Assembly: GCA_018240465.1 (NCBI GenBank)
Contig: JAFEFS010000093.1
Coordinates: 99,470 to 163,469, forward strand
Source of the DNA: Pseudomonadota bacterium
GTDB taxonomy: Bacteria > Pseudomonadota > Gammaproteobacteria > Xanthomonadales > Rhodanobacteraceae
Direction of reading: 5' to 3'
DNA length: 64,000 bases
Below, one piece after another: positions 55,847-64,000 of this stretch. The translations under genes and the position numbers were made by a program. Under the pieces are notes generated by a model. It searched no databases. It saw only the letters and a program-made list of their open reading frames with translations, and had not been told where the DNA came from. The first letter of the stretch is position 1; every line of letters starts with the position of its first letter.

Positions 55847-56587
55847 ATGAACGACCACGACTCTGCCATCTCGCCGCAGCTCTATGCCCGCCTCGGCGGC
55901 GTGCTGTATCTCGTCATCATCGTCGCCGGTGGGTTGGGCGAGGTGTTCGTGCGCGACGGCTTGATCGTCATCGGTGATGCGACAGCTACGGCGCACGGCA
56001 TTCTGGCTGCGTCGTCGATTTGGCGCATGGGCATCGCGGGCGATCTGCTTCAGCATCTGTGCGACGTAGGCTTGGCGCTGGTGCTGTATGTCCTCCTGCG
56101 GCCGGTTCACAGGAACATCGCACTGCTCGCCTTGCTGCTCGACGTCGTTGCCATGTCGGTGTTCGTCGCGAACAAACTGAATCTGCTGTTGCCGCTGTTT
56201 CTGCTGGACGATGTGAAATACCTCGCGGCGTTCACGCCCGAACAATTGCAGGCCCTGTCCTATGTGGCGATCCGCGCGCACGCCTATGGTTTCGGCATCG
56301 GTTTGATCTTCTTCGGCGGCGAGTGCATCGTTCTGGGCTGGCTGATCTTCCACAGCGGATATCTGCCGAAGTTCCTCGGCTTGCTCATGCCGATCGCGGG
56401 CGTGTGCTACATGGTCAACAGCTTCGCCCTGATCCTGGCGCCGGAGCTGGCGCACGCGATTTTCCCCGCGATCCTGCTTCCGTGCTTGGTTGCCGAGCTG
56501 TCGTTGTGCCTGTGGCTGATGATCAAGGGTGTTTCCGTACCGGCGTGGAACGAGCGCGTGCGGGCGATGCAGGCTGGTCGCGCCTGA
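55847..56587 (+). CDS. DUF4386 membrane protein
   Basis: The 246-residue protein has six predicted helices and begins with the family pattern LYARLGGVLYLVIIVAGGLGE. Other marks are RMGIAGDLLQHLCDVGLALV, YGFGIGLIFFGGECIVLGWL and YLPKFLGLLMPIAGVCYMVN. DUF4386 proteins are uncharacterised. The ATG lies 9 bases after the DUF2306 stop, with GAGG eight bases upstream. A histidine kinase gene follows after 24 bases, suggesting the membrane proteins are sensed or controlled by the kinase system. Confidence 0.85.
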   Translation: MNDHDSAISPQLYARLGGVLYLVIIVAGGLGEVFVRDGLIVIGDATATAHGILAASSIWRMGIAGDLLQHLCDVGLALVLYVLLRPVHRNIALLALLLDVVAMSVFVANKLNLLLPLFLLDDVKYLAAFTPEQLQALSYVAIRAHAYGFGIGLIFFGGECIVLGWLIFHSGYLPKFLGLLMPIAGVCYMVNSFALILAPELAHAIFPAILLPCLVAELSLCLWLMIKGVSVPAWNERVRAMQAGRA

Positions 56588-56611
56588 GCGGAACTCGACT
56601 ATGCTATCGGC

Positions 56612-57691
56612 ATGTCCGCAACCCTGATTTCCGCGAAGCCGCACGGTCTGGCCCTGATGCTGGGCTGGCGGCGCGTGCTGCTCGCCTGCGGCCTCGCGGT
56701 CGGTCTGTGGCGTTTGCTGATTTTCGGCTGTCCGCCGGCTTCGGAATTGGGCATTCATGTTCTCGCGATCGGACTCGGCGCGATGCTCGCATTCGGATTG
56801 ATCGAGCAATGGCCGCGACGCCTGCCCGCGTGGCTGGCACGCTGGGTGCTGCAGGTGCTTGGCGTGGCCGTGGCGATTCCGCTTGCGACTCTCGCCGCAT
56901 TTGCCTGGCTGCCGAACGCGGAGGGGCAGCCGTTCTGGGATGTCGAGCATCTGCGCGGCTGTTTTACGGCGATCAATGTGGCCGGCCTGCTGGTCGGTCC
57001 GTGGGTCGCGCTCGGTGCTCTGGTCCGGCAGAAAGAAGCCTTCGCCCGGCATCAGGCGCTCACCTTCGATCTCGCGCGCAGCGAACTCGAACGTCAGGCG
57101 CTCGAAGCGCGGCTGCATCTGTTGCAGGCGCAGGTCGCCCCGCATTTCCTGTTCAACACGCTGGCCAACGTGCAGGCGCTGGTTGATGCCGGATCGCCGC
57201 AGGCACCCGCCGTGCTACGCGCCCTGACCGCCTACCTGCGCGCGGCGGTGCCGCGTCTGCACGAAGCCTCGACCACGCTCGGGCAGGAGCTCGACCTCGC
57301 CCAGGCATATCTCGAACTGATGCACATGCGCATGCCCGACCGCTTGAGCTACGCGTTGCACGTGGACGAGTCGGCGCGCGTGCTTATGTGCCCACCGATC
57401 ACGTTGCTGACCCTGGTCGAGAACGCGGTACGTCACGGTATCGACCCCGCCGAGGACGGCGGCCGCATCGACATCGAAGTACGTCGCCACGACGCGCGCT
57501 GCCTGCTGCGCGTGTGCGACACCGGCGTCGGGCTGCGTGCGGCGAACCATGGGCTGGGCACCGGCCTGTGGAATCTGCGCGAACGCCTGCGCCTGGTCTT
57601 CGCCGGCCAGGCCAGCCTCGCGGTGACCGAGCTGCCGCCGCACGGCGTCTGCGCCGAACTCGACCTGCCTGCCGGAACGGCGTCCACGTGA
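56612..57691 (+). CDS. LytS/YehU-type sensor histidine kinase
   Basis: The 359-residue membrane kinase has four predicted N-terminal helices and a His_kinase domain with the phospho-accepting His178 in QVAPHFLFNTLANVQAL. An ATP-binding domain follows with LTLVENAVRHGI (N box) and GVGLRAANHGLGTGLWNLRE (G box). There is no clear periplasmic sensor domain, so a membrane-linked signal is likely. The response-regulator gene starts inside its stop (GTGA overlap). Confidence 0.88.
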   Translation: MSATLISAKPHGLALMLGWRRVLLACGLAVGLWRLLIFGCPPASELGIHVLAIGLGAMLAFGLIEQWPRRLPAWLARWVLQVLGVAVAIPLATLAAFAWLPNAEGQPFWDVEHLRGCFTAINVAGLLVGPWVALGALVRQKEAFARHQALTFDLARSELERQALEARLHLLQAQVAPHFLFNTLANVQALVDAGSPQAPAVLRALTAYLRAAVPRLHEASTTLGQELDLAQAYLELMHMRMPDRLSYALHVDESARVLMCPPITLLTLVENAVRHGIDPAEDGGRIDIEVRRHDARCLLRVCDTGVGLRAANHGLGTGLWNLRERLRLVFAGQASLAVTELPPHGVCAELDLPAGTAST

Positions 57692-58470
57692 GCGCGCGCC
57701 CGACCGCCCTGATCGCCGACGATGAACCCCTGTTGCGCGACGCATTGGCGCGACAACTCGACGCGACGTGGCCGCAACTCGTCGTCGTCGCGCAGGCGCG
57801 CAACGGACGCGAGGCGGTCGAATTCTTCGAGGCGAAGCGGCCGCAGATCTGCTTTCTCGACGTGCAGATGCCGGGGTTGTCCGGTGTCGAGGCCGCCGCC
57901 GCGATCGGCGGCCGCGCGCATCTGGTCTTCGTCACCGCCCACGATCGCTACGCGGTACAGGCGTTCACGCAGGGCGCGCTCGACTATCTCGTGAAGCCGG
58001 TGGAGCCGGAACGTCTCGCGGCAACGGTTGCTCGCCTGAAGGAGCGCCTTGCCGCCGCGCAACCCGCCTCGAACACCGAAACCCTGTTACGTGAACTGGC
58101 CACGCGGTTGCAGTGCGCCGGCGCGCAGGCGCCGCTGCGCTGGCTGCGCGCGCAAAGTGGTCAGACCTTGCGCCTGATCGCGGTCGATGACATCGACTAT
58201 CTGCGTTCCGACACGAAATACACGCGCGTCGCCTGGCGAAGCGACGCGGGTCAGGCATCGGAAGCACTGGTGGGTTCGACCCTGAAGGAACTGGTCGCTC
58301 AGCTCGATCCCGCGCAGTTCGCACAGGTGCACCGCGCGGTCGTGGTCAACCTGCGCGCGGTCAGCCATGTCGTGCGCGGCGACAACGACACGGCGGAAAT
58401 TCATTTGAAGCATCGTGAGGAAGTGCTGCCGGTCAGCCGCAGTTACCTGCATCTGTTCCGGCAGATGTGA
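57688..58470 (+). CDS. LytTR-family response regulator
   Basis: The 260-residue protein has a receiver domain (ALIADDEPLLRDALARQL, phospho-acceptor Asp58 in CFLDVQMPG, conserved Lys in DYLVKPVEP) and a LytTR DNA-binding domain from about 150 (LIAVDDIDYLRSDTKYTRV, FAQVHRAVVVNLRAV, LPVSRSYLHLF). The GTG start overlaps the kinase TGA by four bases. Targets are not evident, but the two co-transcribed membrane proteins are candidates. Confidence 0.9.
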   Translation: MSARPTALIADDEPLLRDALARQLDATWPQLVVVAQARNGREAVEFFEAKRPQICFLDVQMPGLSGVEAAAAIGGRAHLVFVTAHDRYAVQAFTQGALDYLVKPVEPERLAATVARLKERLAAAQPASNTETLLRELATRLQCAGAQAPLRWLRAQSGQTLRLIAVDDIDYLRSDTKYTRVAWRSDAGQASEALVGSTLKELVAQLDPAQFAQVHRAVVVNLRAVSHVVRGDNDTAEIHLKHREEVLPVSRSYLHLFRQM

Positions 58471-58494
58471 ATCGCGTCCGCCGCATCGCGCCGA

Positions 58495-58926
58495 TCACTC
58501 GGCGAGGGTTGCACCGGAACCGCCCATCTCCTTCGGCACGTCCTTCATCTTCGGCAGGCCGTCGCGGATGTGCAGCTTCGTTTCCTGGTAGTGCACATGC
58601 ACACCGGGTTGGTACGGCAGGTCCGGAATGACGGCGGCGTAGACGTCGACGAGGCCCCAGGCGGGATGCTCGGTAAACAGGTGGCCACCGCAGTTTCTGC
58701 ACCATTTGCGGTAGCTGCGCGGCGTCTTGTTGTAGCTGCCGATCTGGTCGGCGCCGTGGGTGATCTGCAGCGCTTCCGGCTGCCACAGGGTGAATGCGTT
58801 GACCGGACCGGCGGACCAGTGCCGGCAGGATTCGCAGTGGCAGTAGCCCATCGCCGCCGGCGTACCGGTCAGCTTGAACTGGACGGCGCCGCAGAAGCAG
58901 CTGCCGTGGTAGGTGTGGTCGGTCAT
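58495..58926 (-). CDS. GFA/CENP-V domain protein
   Basis: The 143-residue protein carries the zinc sites of the glutathione-dependent formaldehyde-activating enzyme family: GSCFCGAVQF, CHCESCRHW and CRNCGGHLF. The original enzyme promotes adduct formation between formaldehyde and glutathione, but many relatives have no proven activity. GGAGGA is placed 7-8 bases before ATG 58926. Convergent with the LytTR gene and downstream of ung on the same strand. Confidence 0.88.
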   Translation of the reverse strand: MTDHTYHGSCFCGAVQFKLTGTPAAMGYCHCESCRHWSAGPVNAFTLWQPEALQITHGADQIGSYNKTPRSYRKWCRNCGGHLFTEHPAWGLVDVYAAVIPDLPYQPGVHVHYQETKLHIRDGLPKMKDVPKEMGGSGATLAE

Positions 58927-59030
58927 GTCGTTGTCCTCCGCAGCGTCGGGTTGCTATTAACCCGGCAACTTTGCACTGTACCTGAAAGTGCTCGGAAACC
59001 GTATTCCGCAACGCTTCGACGTCCCCTCGC

Positions 59031-59738
59031 TCAGTCGAGCGGGACCTCGCTCGCCGATGGCAGGCGCCAGTCGATTTCGGTCTGTCCGTGTTCGCGCAGA
59101 TACGCGTTCGCGCGCGAGAAATGGCCGCAGCCGATGAAGCCGCGATATGCGGACAGCGGCGAGGGATGCGGCGCCTTGAGCACGAGGTGGCGGCGCGTGT
59201 CGATCAGCTTGCCCTTGGCCTGCGCGTAGCTTCCCCAGAGCAGGAACACGAGACCTTCGCGGTCGCGGTTGAGATGATCGACCACGGCGTCGGTGAAACC
59301 TTCCCAGCCTTTGCCCTGATGCGAGCCGGCCTGGTGCGCCTGCACGGTCAGGGTCGCGTTGAGCAGCAGCACGCCTTGTCGCGCCCACGGCAACAGGCAG
59401 CCGTGATCGGGGCGTGGTATGTGCAGGTCACGCTCGATTTCGGCAAAGATGTTTGCCAGCGACGGCGGAGTCGCCACACCCGGCAGCACCGAAAAGCACA
59501 GGCCGTGCGCCTGGTTCGGCCCGTGGTACGGGTCCTGGCCGAGCACGACGACTTTCACCCGGTCGAACGGTGTCGCATCGAGCGCGGCGAAGATGCGCTT
59601 CGGCGGCGGATAGATGATTTTTCCCTTGCGCAGTTCGCCGCGCAGGAATTCGCTGAGTGCCTGCATCTCGGGGCGCTGCAACCAGTCGCCGACGCGCGCC
59701 TTCCAGGAAGGTTCGAGTTGAATCCTGTCGTCACTCAC
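59031..59738 (-). CDS. ung: Uracil-DNA glycosylase, family 1
   Basis: The 235-residue enzyme excises uracil from DNA. Motifs: water-activating loop [16 protein letters not shown] (catalytic Asp69), [21 protein letters not shown], and the intercalation loop [13 protein letters not shown]. Length is normal (E. coli 229). It starts with a GTG (59738) that overlaps the ftsX stop TGA, so translation is coupled to ftsX. The long frame upstream is antisense shadow of ftsX. Confidence 0.95.
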   Translation of the reverse strand: MSDDRIQLEPSWKARVGDWLQRPEMQALSEFLRGELRKGKIIYPPPKRIFAALDATPFDRVKVVVLGQDPYHGPNQAHGLCFSVLPGVATPPSLANIFAEIERDLHIPRPDHGCLLPWARQGVLLLNATLTVQAHQAGSHQGKGWEGFTDAVVDHLNRDREGLVFLLWGSYAQAKGKLIDTRRHLVLKAPHPSPLSAYRGFIGCGHFSRANAYLREHGQTEIDWRLPSASEVPLD

Positions 59739-60742
59739 TGCGGCCGGCCCAGACGCAGCTGGCGCGAAGTCGCGATCCAGGCGCCGAGCCAACCGAGCAT
59801 GACGCTGGTGCCGAACAGGGCGATGGCCTGCACCCACGACAGGCCGTGGATCGTGAAGCGTCCACCATAGCTCGAGGTCAACTGGTCCAGCGGGGCCGCG
59901 AGCGCGATCTCGACGCCGGCGATCAGCAGCAGCGCGACGAGTCCGGCGAGTGCGCCGTACCACAGCCCGGTGTACAGGAACGGCCGACGCACGAAGGCGC
60001 GGTCGGCGCCGAGCAGCTGCATCACGGAAATTTCCTCGGCACGTCCGACGATGTCGTTGCGCACGGTGTTGCCGACCACGAGCAGCGCCGCAAGCCCGAG
60101 CAACATCGCGAGTACGCCGGCGACGCGCGCGGTGAAGGCGAGGATCGCGTCGAGACGCTGGCGCCAGAGCGCGTCGTACTGCACCTGGTCGACGTGTTTG
60201 TCGTGCGCGAGTTCGTCGACGAGGGCCGGCGTGGCGCGGGCGGATGCTGCCGCGATCTTCGGCGTCACGATCAGCACGGTCGGCAACGGGTTGCTCTGCA
60301 ACACCTTGAGCGCGTCGGCGAAACCCGACTGGCTGCGGAATTCGGCAAGCCCCTCCTCGGGCGTCTTGATCGCCACCACGGCGACATCGGTGCGGCGACG
60401 CAGCTTGTCGGCGAAGGATCGTGCCGTTGCCGCGTCGATCTCGGGCTTGAGGAACACGCCGATACCGCGAGCGTCGTCCAGATGCCCTCCCAGTGCGCGC
60501 GCGTTGTCGAGCAGCAGCCAGAGCAGGAATGGCAGACACAATGCAAGGCTCATCACGAGCAAGGTCAGTGCGGTTGCGCCGGGCCGCCCGGCGAGGCGCC
60601 GCAGACTCGCGCGAAAGCTGCGTGCGTGGTGTTCACGCCATGCACCCATGCGTCGACGTTTGTGCGCGGGGGCACGCGGTGCGGGTGCGGGCGCCGCGGA
60701 TTTTTCCAGCTTGACCCGGATGGTCGCGACGCGGCGGTTCAT
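59735..60742 (-). CDS. ftsX: Cell-division ABC transporter permease FtsX
   Basis: The 335-residue membrane protein has a basic N-terminal tail (about 55 residues, with [15 protein letters not shown]), a first helix ([20 protein letters not shown]), a periplasmic domain ([20 protein letters not shown]) and three C-terminal helices. With FtsE it activates septal murein hydrolases through EnvC. Its ATG overlaps the ftsE stop (ATGA), and its stop overlaps the ung start. Confidence 0.93.
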   Translation of the reverse strand: MNRRVATIRVKLEKSAAPAPAPRAPAHKRRRMGAWREHHARSFRASLRRLAGRPGATALTLLVMSLALCLPFLLWLLLDNARALGGHLDDARGIGVFLKPEIDAATARSFADKLRRRTDVAVVAIKTPEEGLAEFRSQSGFADALKVLQSNPLPTVLIVTPKIAAASARATPALVDELAHDKHVDQVQYDALWRQRLDAILAFTARVAGVLAMLLGLAALLVVGNTVRNDIVGRAEEISVMQLLGADRAFVRRPFLYTGLWYGALAGLVALLLIAGVEIALAAPLDQLTSSYGGRFTIHGLSWVQAIALFGTSVMLGWLGAWIATSRQLRLGRPQ

Positions 60743-61557
60743 GCGTCGCCCTGGCCCGGCGAAAGCGGCGGCACCGCCGCATCCTGCCCGGCCCCCACCT
60801 GTTGCCCTTCCCCGTTCGTTGCGCTCGCCGGGGAGGGGGGGTAATCGTCGCGCGCGCTGCGCGCCACCGCGTTGTTCGATGCCGCCGCCGCGGCGGGTCG
60901 GAAGTCGTCGATGAGTTTGCCGTGGTCGAGCACGAGCACGCGCTTGCCCATGCGCTTGATGAGGTTCAAGTCGTGGCTGGCGACGAGGACGGTCGTGCCG
61001 ACCTGTTCGAACTCGGCGAACAGCTTCATGATTTCCGCCGACAGCATCGGGTCGAGGTTGCCGGTCGGTTCGTCCGCGATCAGCACCGGCGGCTTGCCGA
61101 CGATCGCGCGTGCGATGCCGACGCGCTGCTGCTCGCCGGTCGACAGCGTCACCGGGGCTGCGGCCTCGCGCGCGAGCAGGCCGACCTTGTCGAGCGCGGC
61201 ACGCACGCGCCTGCCGATTTCCCCGCGCGCGCAGCCGGCGATTTCCAGCGGCAGGGCGACGTTGTCGAACACACTGCGGTCCATCAGCAGGCGATGATCC
61301 TGGAACACCATGCCGACGCCGCGGCGCACGCGCGGTACGTGGCGTGCCTTGGTCTTGGCGAGGTTCTGGCCGTTGACCGTGATCTGCCCACGCGTCGGCC
61401 GGTCCATCAGCGCAACCATGCGCAAAAGTGTACTTTTCCCTGCGCCCGAGTGACCGGCGATGAAAGCCATCTCACCCGCATCGAGTTCGAACGAAAGCTC
61501 GCTGAGCGCTTCCTGCCCGGACGGATATTTCTTGCCGACTTGTTCGAACTTGATCAT
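60739..61557 (-). CDS. ftsE: Cell-division ABC transporter ATPase FtsE with C-terminal extension
   Basis: The 272-residue ATPase has MIKFEQVGKKYPSG, Walker A GHSGAGKST (35-43), the Q-loop GMVFQDHRLL, the signature LSTGEQQRVGIARA, Walker B VLIADEPTG and switch His in VASHDLN. Ordinary FtsE proteins end near residue 222. Here about 50 further residues (SARDDYPPSPASATNGE) follow that look disordered and partly overlap a GC-rich palindrome. ATG 61557 is preferred to TTG 61560. Upstream is a GCGGAT repeat cluster. Confidence 0.93.
   Translation of the reverse strand: MIKFEQVGKKYPSGQEALSELSFELDAGEMAFIAGHSGAGKSTLLRMVALMDRPTRGQITVNGQNLAKTKARHVPRVRRGVGMVFQDHRLLMDRSVFDNVALPLEIAGCARGEIGRRVRAALDKVGLLAREAAAPVTLSTGEQQRVGIARAIVGKPPVLIADEPTGNLDPMLSAEIMKLFAEFEQVGTTVLVASHDLNLIKRMGKRVLVLDHGKLIDDFRPAAAAASNNAVARSARDDYPPSPASATNGEGQQVGAGQDAAVPPLSPGQGDA
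60797..60838. repeat. REP-like GC palindrome in the 3' part of ftsE
   Basis: CCCTTCCCCG and CGGGGAGGGG pair imperfectly around TTCGTTGCGCTCG. The element is similar to that at 25245-25285 and encodes part of the unusual FtsE tail (about residues 237-256). Confidence 0.5.
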
Positions 61558-61570
61558 CAAAAAAGATTCT

Positions 61571-61674
61571 TGACGCGGATAAGAGCGGATAACGGCGGAT
61601 CAGAGCGGATAGAGCATTTTATTTAATTGCGTCTTTCTTGATCCGCTCTTATCGTCTTTATATCCGCCTTGATC
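61571..61674. repeat. GCGGAT repeat cluster with 13-base inverted repeat
   Basis: Four GCGGAT units spaced by ten bases lie at 61575-61610, and two reverse copies at 61642-61668. A perfect 13-base inverted repeat joins them: GATAAGAGCGGAT (61578-61590) and ATCCGCTCTTATC (61641-61653). It lies between the permease stop and the ftsE start and may also form a terminator for the permease transcript. Confidence 0.65.
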
Positions 61675-61678
61675 TGCG

Positions 61679-63115
61679 TTAAACGCTTTTGGCCAACGCG
61701 CTGTGATGCATGCCGTAACCGAAATAGACGATCAGGCCGATGCTGACCCAGACCACGAACACGAGCCAGGTGATCGCGGCGAGCTCGGATAGCAGCCAGA
61801 TCGAAAACAGGATGCCGACGACCGGCACGAATGGCACCCACGGCGTGCGGAACGAGCGCGGCAATTCGGGCTTGCGCACGCGCAGCACGATGACCGATGC
61901 GCAGATCACGATGAACGCCGAGAGCACGCCGATGTTGACCAGCTTGGCGACCTCGTCGAGCGGAAACAGCCCGGCCACCAGTGCGGTGAACACGCCGAGG
62001 ACGATGGTCGGGCGATGCGGCGTGCCGTAGCTCGGATGCACGTGCGCGAACCAGCGCGGCAGCAGGCCGTCGCGCGCCAGCGCGTACCAGATGCGCGCCG
62101 CGCCGAGCATGAACGCGAACAGCACGCTGATCAGGCCGAACACGGCCGATACCGAAATCGTTGCCGCGACCCAATTGAGGCCGAGGCTCTTGAAGGCATC
62201 GGCCACCGGCGCCTCGGTGTTGAGCCTGGGATAGGCCACGATGCCGGTCAGGATCAGCGACACGGCGAGATACATCACCATCGACACGGCCAGCGAGAGC
62301 AGCACCGCGCGCGGCAGGTCGCGCTGCGGATTTTTCGATTCCTCGGCGGCGGTGGTCAGCGTGTCGTAGCCGAACACGGCGAAGAACACTACCGCGGCGG
62401 CGGTGGCGATGCCGCCCCAGCCGAAGTGGCCGACGCCGTGCGCATCGATCACGCGCTCGGGCACGAACGGATGCCAGTTCGCCGGATTCACGTAGAACAC
62501 GCCGATGCCGATCACGAGCGCGACCGCGGCGACCTTGATCGCGACGACGAGCGTGTTGAAGCGCGCACCCCATTCGGTGCGGAACACGAGCAGTGCGGCG
62601 ACGCCGAGCGTGACCAGCGCCGCGATCACGTTGAACACGCGGCCGGTACCCGTGCCGAGTGCGCCCTGCGCCCAGACCGGCAGCACGATGCCCGCACTCG
62701 CCAGCGCAGACTGCACATAGCCCGACCAGCCGATGGCGACGACGGCGACGATCAACGCGTATTCGAGCAGCAGGTCCCAGCCGATCAGCCACGCCGGCAG
62801 TTCGCCGAGCACGGCGTAGCCGTAGGTGTAGGCGCTGCCGGTCACCGGAATCATGCCGGCGAACTCCGCATAGCACAGCGCCGCCGCGGCGCTGGCGACG
62901 CCGGCGATGACGAACGCGAGCGCGACGGCGGGCCCCGCGTTGAGCGCCGCCTGCTGCCCGGCGAGCACGAACACGCCGACGCCGATGATGCCGCCGATGC
63001 CGATCGCGGTGAGCTGCCACAGGCCGAGCACGCGGCGGAAGTCACCGCGCTTGCCCGCTTCGGCCTGCAGTGCCTCGACGGATTTGTGTCGCGTTATGGT
63101 GTCGAACAGGCTCAT
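61679..63115 (-). CDS. APC-superfamily amino acid permease (cationic amino acid transporter type)
   Basis: The 478-residue protein has 12 to 13 helices and the APC signatures GLWQLTAIGIGGIIGVGVFVL, GMIPVTGSAYTYGYAVLGEL and FFAVFGYDTLTTAAEESKNP. The N-terminus MSLFDTITRHKSVEALQAE is typical of the YfnA/CAT group. It imports amino acids by H+ symport; specificity is unknown. ATG 63115 has GGGGAGGG upstream; a longer frame to 63238 is unlikely. The gene is followed by the GCGGAT repeat cluster. Confidence 0.9.
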   Translation of the reverse strand: MSLFDTITRHKSVEALQAEAGKRGDFRRVLGLWQLTAIGIGGIIGVGVFVLAGQQAALNAGPAVALAFVIAGVASAAAALCYAEFAGMIPVTGSAYTYGYAVLGELPAWLIGWDLLLEYALIVAVVAIGWSGYVQSALASAGIVLPVWAQGALGTGTGRVFNVIAALVTLGVAALLVFRTEWGARFNTLVVAIKVAAVALVIGIGVFYVNPANWHPFVPERVIDAHGVGHFGWGGIATAAAVVFFAVFGYDTLTTAAEESKNPQRDLPRAVLLSLAVSMVMYLAVSLILTGIVAYPRLNTEAPVADAFKSLGLNWVAATISVSAVFGLISVLFAFMLGAARIWYALARDGLLPRWFAHVHPSYGTPHRPTIVLGVFTALVAGLFPLDEVAKLVNIGVLSAFIVICASVIVLRVRKPELPRSFRTPWVPFVPVVGILFSIWLLSELAAITWLVFVVWVSIGLIVYFGYGMHHSALAKSV

Positions 63116-63180
63116 GAACCCTCCCCGGAAGATTTGTGCGCGATCATAACCGAGGGGTGGCATGGATTGAGCGAACCGGG

Positions 63181-63669
63181 CTAGGTCGTGACCTCGCGTG
63201 TCTGCAGCGATACCTGCTTCTTGCCGCCGCCCAGCCATTGCCGACCGACCTCGCGGAAGCCGTAACGCGCATGGAATTGCGCCGATGCGGGATTGGGTGG
63301 ATCGAGATCGAATTCGCAGGTCAGTTGCGCGATGCCGGAAGCCTTGGCGAATTCGAGCAGGTCGTCGTACAGCCGCACCGCGAGTCCCCGGCCGTGCTGG
63401 TGTGCATCGACGACGATGCGGTCGATGTAGAGGAACCGGGCGTGGCGTTGCGCGAACCAGCGATAGTTTGGACTGGTGTAGTCGGCGCCTTCGCGCAGCA
63501 CGAGCAGAAACGCCGCGACGGCGCCGTCGATTTCGATCACGCGATGACAGGCGGCCTGCGCGTGCAGATGATGCAGGCCGCCCTCATCGAGCGGACTGAG
63601 GAAATGCACCGACCCGGCATTGAGGGCGAGGATCGCGGGAAAGTCGCGCGTCGTCGCGTCGCGGATCAT
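63181..63669 (-). CDS. GNAT-family N-acetyltransferase
   Basis: The 162-residue protein has the GNAT fold: MIRDATTRDFPAILALN, RFLYIDRIVVDAHQHGRGLAVRLYDDL (acetyl-CoA pyrophosphate loop) and FDLDPPNPASAQFHARYGFREVG. The substrate is unknown. The gene starts 24 bases after the stop of the basic-tail gene upstream and may be read from the same transcript. Confidence 0.85.
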   Translation of the reverse strand: MIRDATTRDFPAILALNAGSVHFLSPLDEGGLHHLHAQAACHRVIEIDGAVAAFLLVLREGADYTSPNYRWFAQRHARFLYIDRIVVDAHQHGRGLAVRLYDDLLEFAKASGIAQLTCEFDLDPPNPASAQFHARYGFREVGRQWLGGGKKQVSLQTREVTT

Positions 63670-63693
63670 GCGGCGGCCGATGGCGTCCGCGAA

Positions 63694-64000
63694 TCAGGAA
63701 CGCTTGAACAGGCGCGCGACGCGATGGAAGAAACCGGACTTCTTCGCCGGTTTGGTCTCGGCGATGGCCGGCGTCGCGGGCGTGGTGGCGATCGTCGCCG
63801 GTTTGCCCTTGGGTGTCGCGGCAACATCACTAGCGCCCACGTTCGCCAGCTCGCCACGACCACGGCCACGCCCGCCACGGCGGCGGCGGCGACGCGGTCC
63901 CTCGGCATTGGTCTCACCAGCCGGTGGCGCGGCGTGTTGCGGCGCCGGCGGGGCCTCGACGGCGGCAGGGCGCGCCGCTGCCGCATGGGGGCGCGGCCCG
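63694..64000 (-). CDS. C-terminal part of a protein with an Arg/Gly-rich basic tail
   Basis: Only the last 101 codons lie in the window. The visible part is low complexity: Ala/Pro-rich (VEAPPAPQHAAPPAGE), then a basic block (PRRRRRGGRGRGRGEL), a second Ala/Thr/Pro stretch, and the amphipathic end KKSGFFHRVARLFKRS. This kind of tail is found in RNA-processing proteins such as the helicase RhlB or RNase E of this order, and an RNA-binding role is plausible. Without the N-terminal domain the gene cannot be named. Confidence 0.6.
   Translation of the reverse strand, partial: GPRPHAAAARPAAVEAPPAPQHAAPPAGETNAEGPRRRRRRGGRGRGRGELANVGASDVAATPKGKPATIATTPATPAIAETKPAKKSGFFHRVARLFKRS

Noticed and set aside
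54875..57145. 756-residue minus-strand frame opposite DUF2306, DUF4386 and the kinase gene
   Set aside because: Gln/Arg/His-rich composition typical of antisense reading of membrane-protein genes; nothing recognisable.

Overview
The window is 64 kb of GC-rich chromosomal DNA from a gammaproteobacterium. The gene content fits the order Xanthomonadales (Lysobacterales), and a Rhodanobacteraceae-like member is my best guess. Reasons: a pyruvate dehydrogenase pair in which both AceF and Lpd carry N-terminal lipoyl domains, a non-phosphorylative L-fucose pathway of the Xanthomonas type, a TonB-dependent receptor with the Xanthomonas-style N-terminus, paired DUF1501/DUF1800 exported proteins, and CCCTC/GAGGG and GCGGAT dispersed repeats. 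I saw no rRNA, tRNA, CRISPR array, transposase or phage gene. The genus is an inference; no marker gene settles it.

Left part (1-31 kb): a truncated exported protein; an exported intradiol-dioxygenase fusion convergent with dinB; small envelope proteins; a VOC protein and an exported Bcp-type peroxiredoxin; a deoxyinosine DNA glycosylase; a YncE-like beta-propeller; the DUF1501/DUF1800 pair; a lipoprotein alkaline phosphatase; aceF-lpd; an HxlR regulator divergent from a cytochrome P460/thioredoxin-like pair; an exported VolA-type lipase followed by FadL (fatty-acid acquisition); an Mpo1-like protein; SDR and AlkA genes; sppA; and a MATE pump.

Middle part (31-40 kb): a DUF3667 protein, a GT-C-like membrane protein, a translationally coupled sigma factor/membrane protein/DUF3106 operon, an intergenic region with two facing DnaA boxes, priA, a type II NADH dehydrogenase, and rpoH. 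A near-perfect CIRCE element lies just upstream of rpoH, so the heat-shock sigma factor is probably under HrcA control.

The centrepiece (40.2-54.8 kb) is a complete L-fucose catabolic island: L-fucose dehydrogenase, L-fuconolactonase, 2-keto-3-deoxy-L-fuconate dehydrogenase, diketo-deoxyfuconate hydrolase, L-fuconate dehydratase, a GH29 alpha-L-fucosidase, a lipoprotein beta-helix protein resembling GH141 with a C-terminal PDZ-like domain, a TonB-dependent receptor, a RhaM-family mutarotase, the FucP symporter and an IclR regulator. Together these could cut fucose from a polymer, import oligosaccharide and sugar, and convert L-fucose to pyruvate and L-lactate.

Right part (55-64 kb): a four-gene operon of two membrane proteins (DUF2306, DUF4386) and a LytS/LytTR two-component system; a GFA-family protein; a coupled ftsE-ftsX-ung operon in which FtsE has an unusual C-terminal tail overlapping a repeat; a GCGGAT repeat cluster; an amino-acid permease; a GNAT acetyltransferase; and the basic Arg/Gly-rich tail of a gene that leaves the window.
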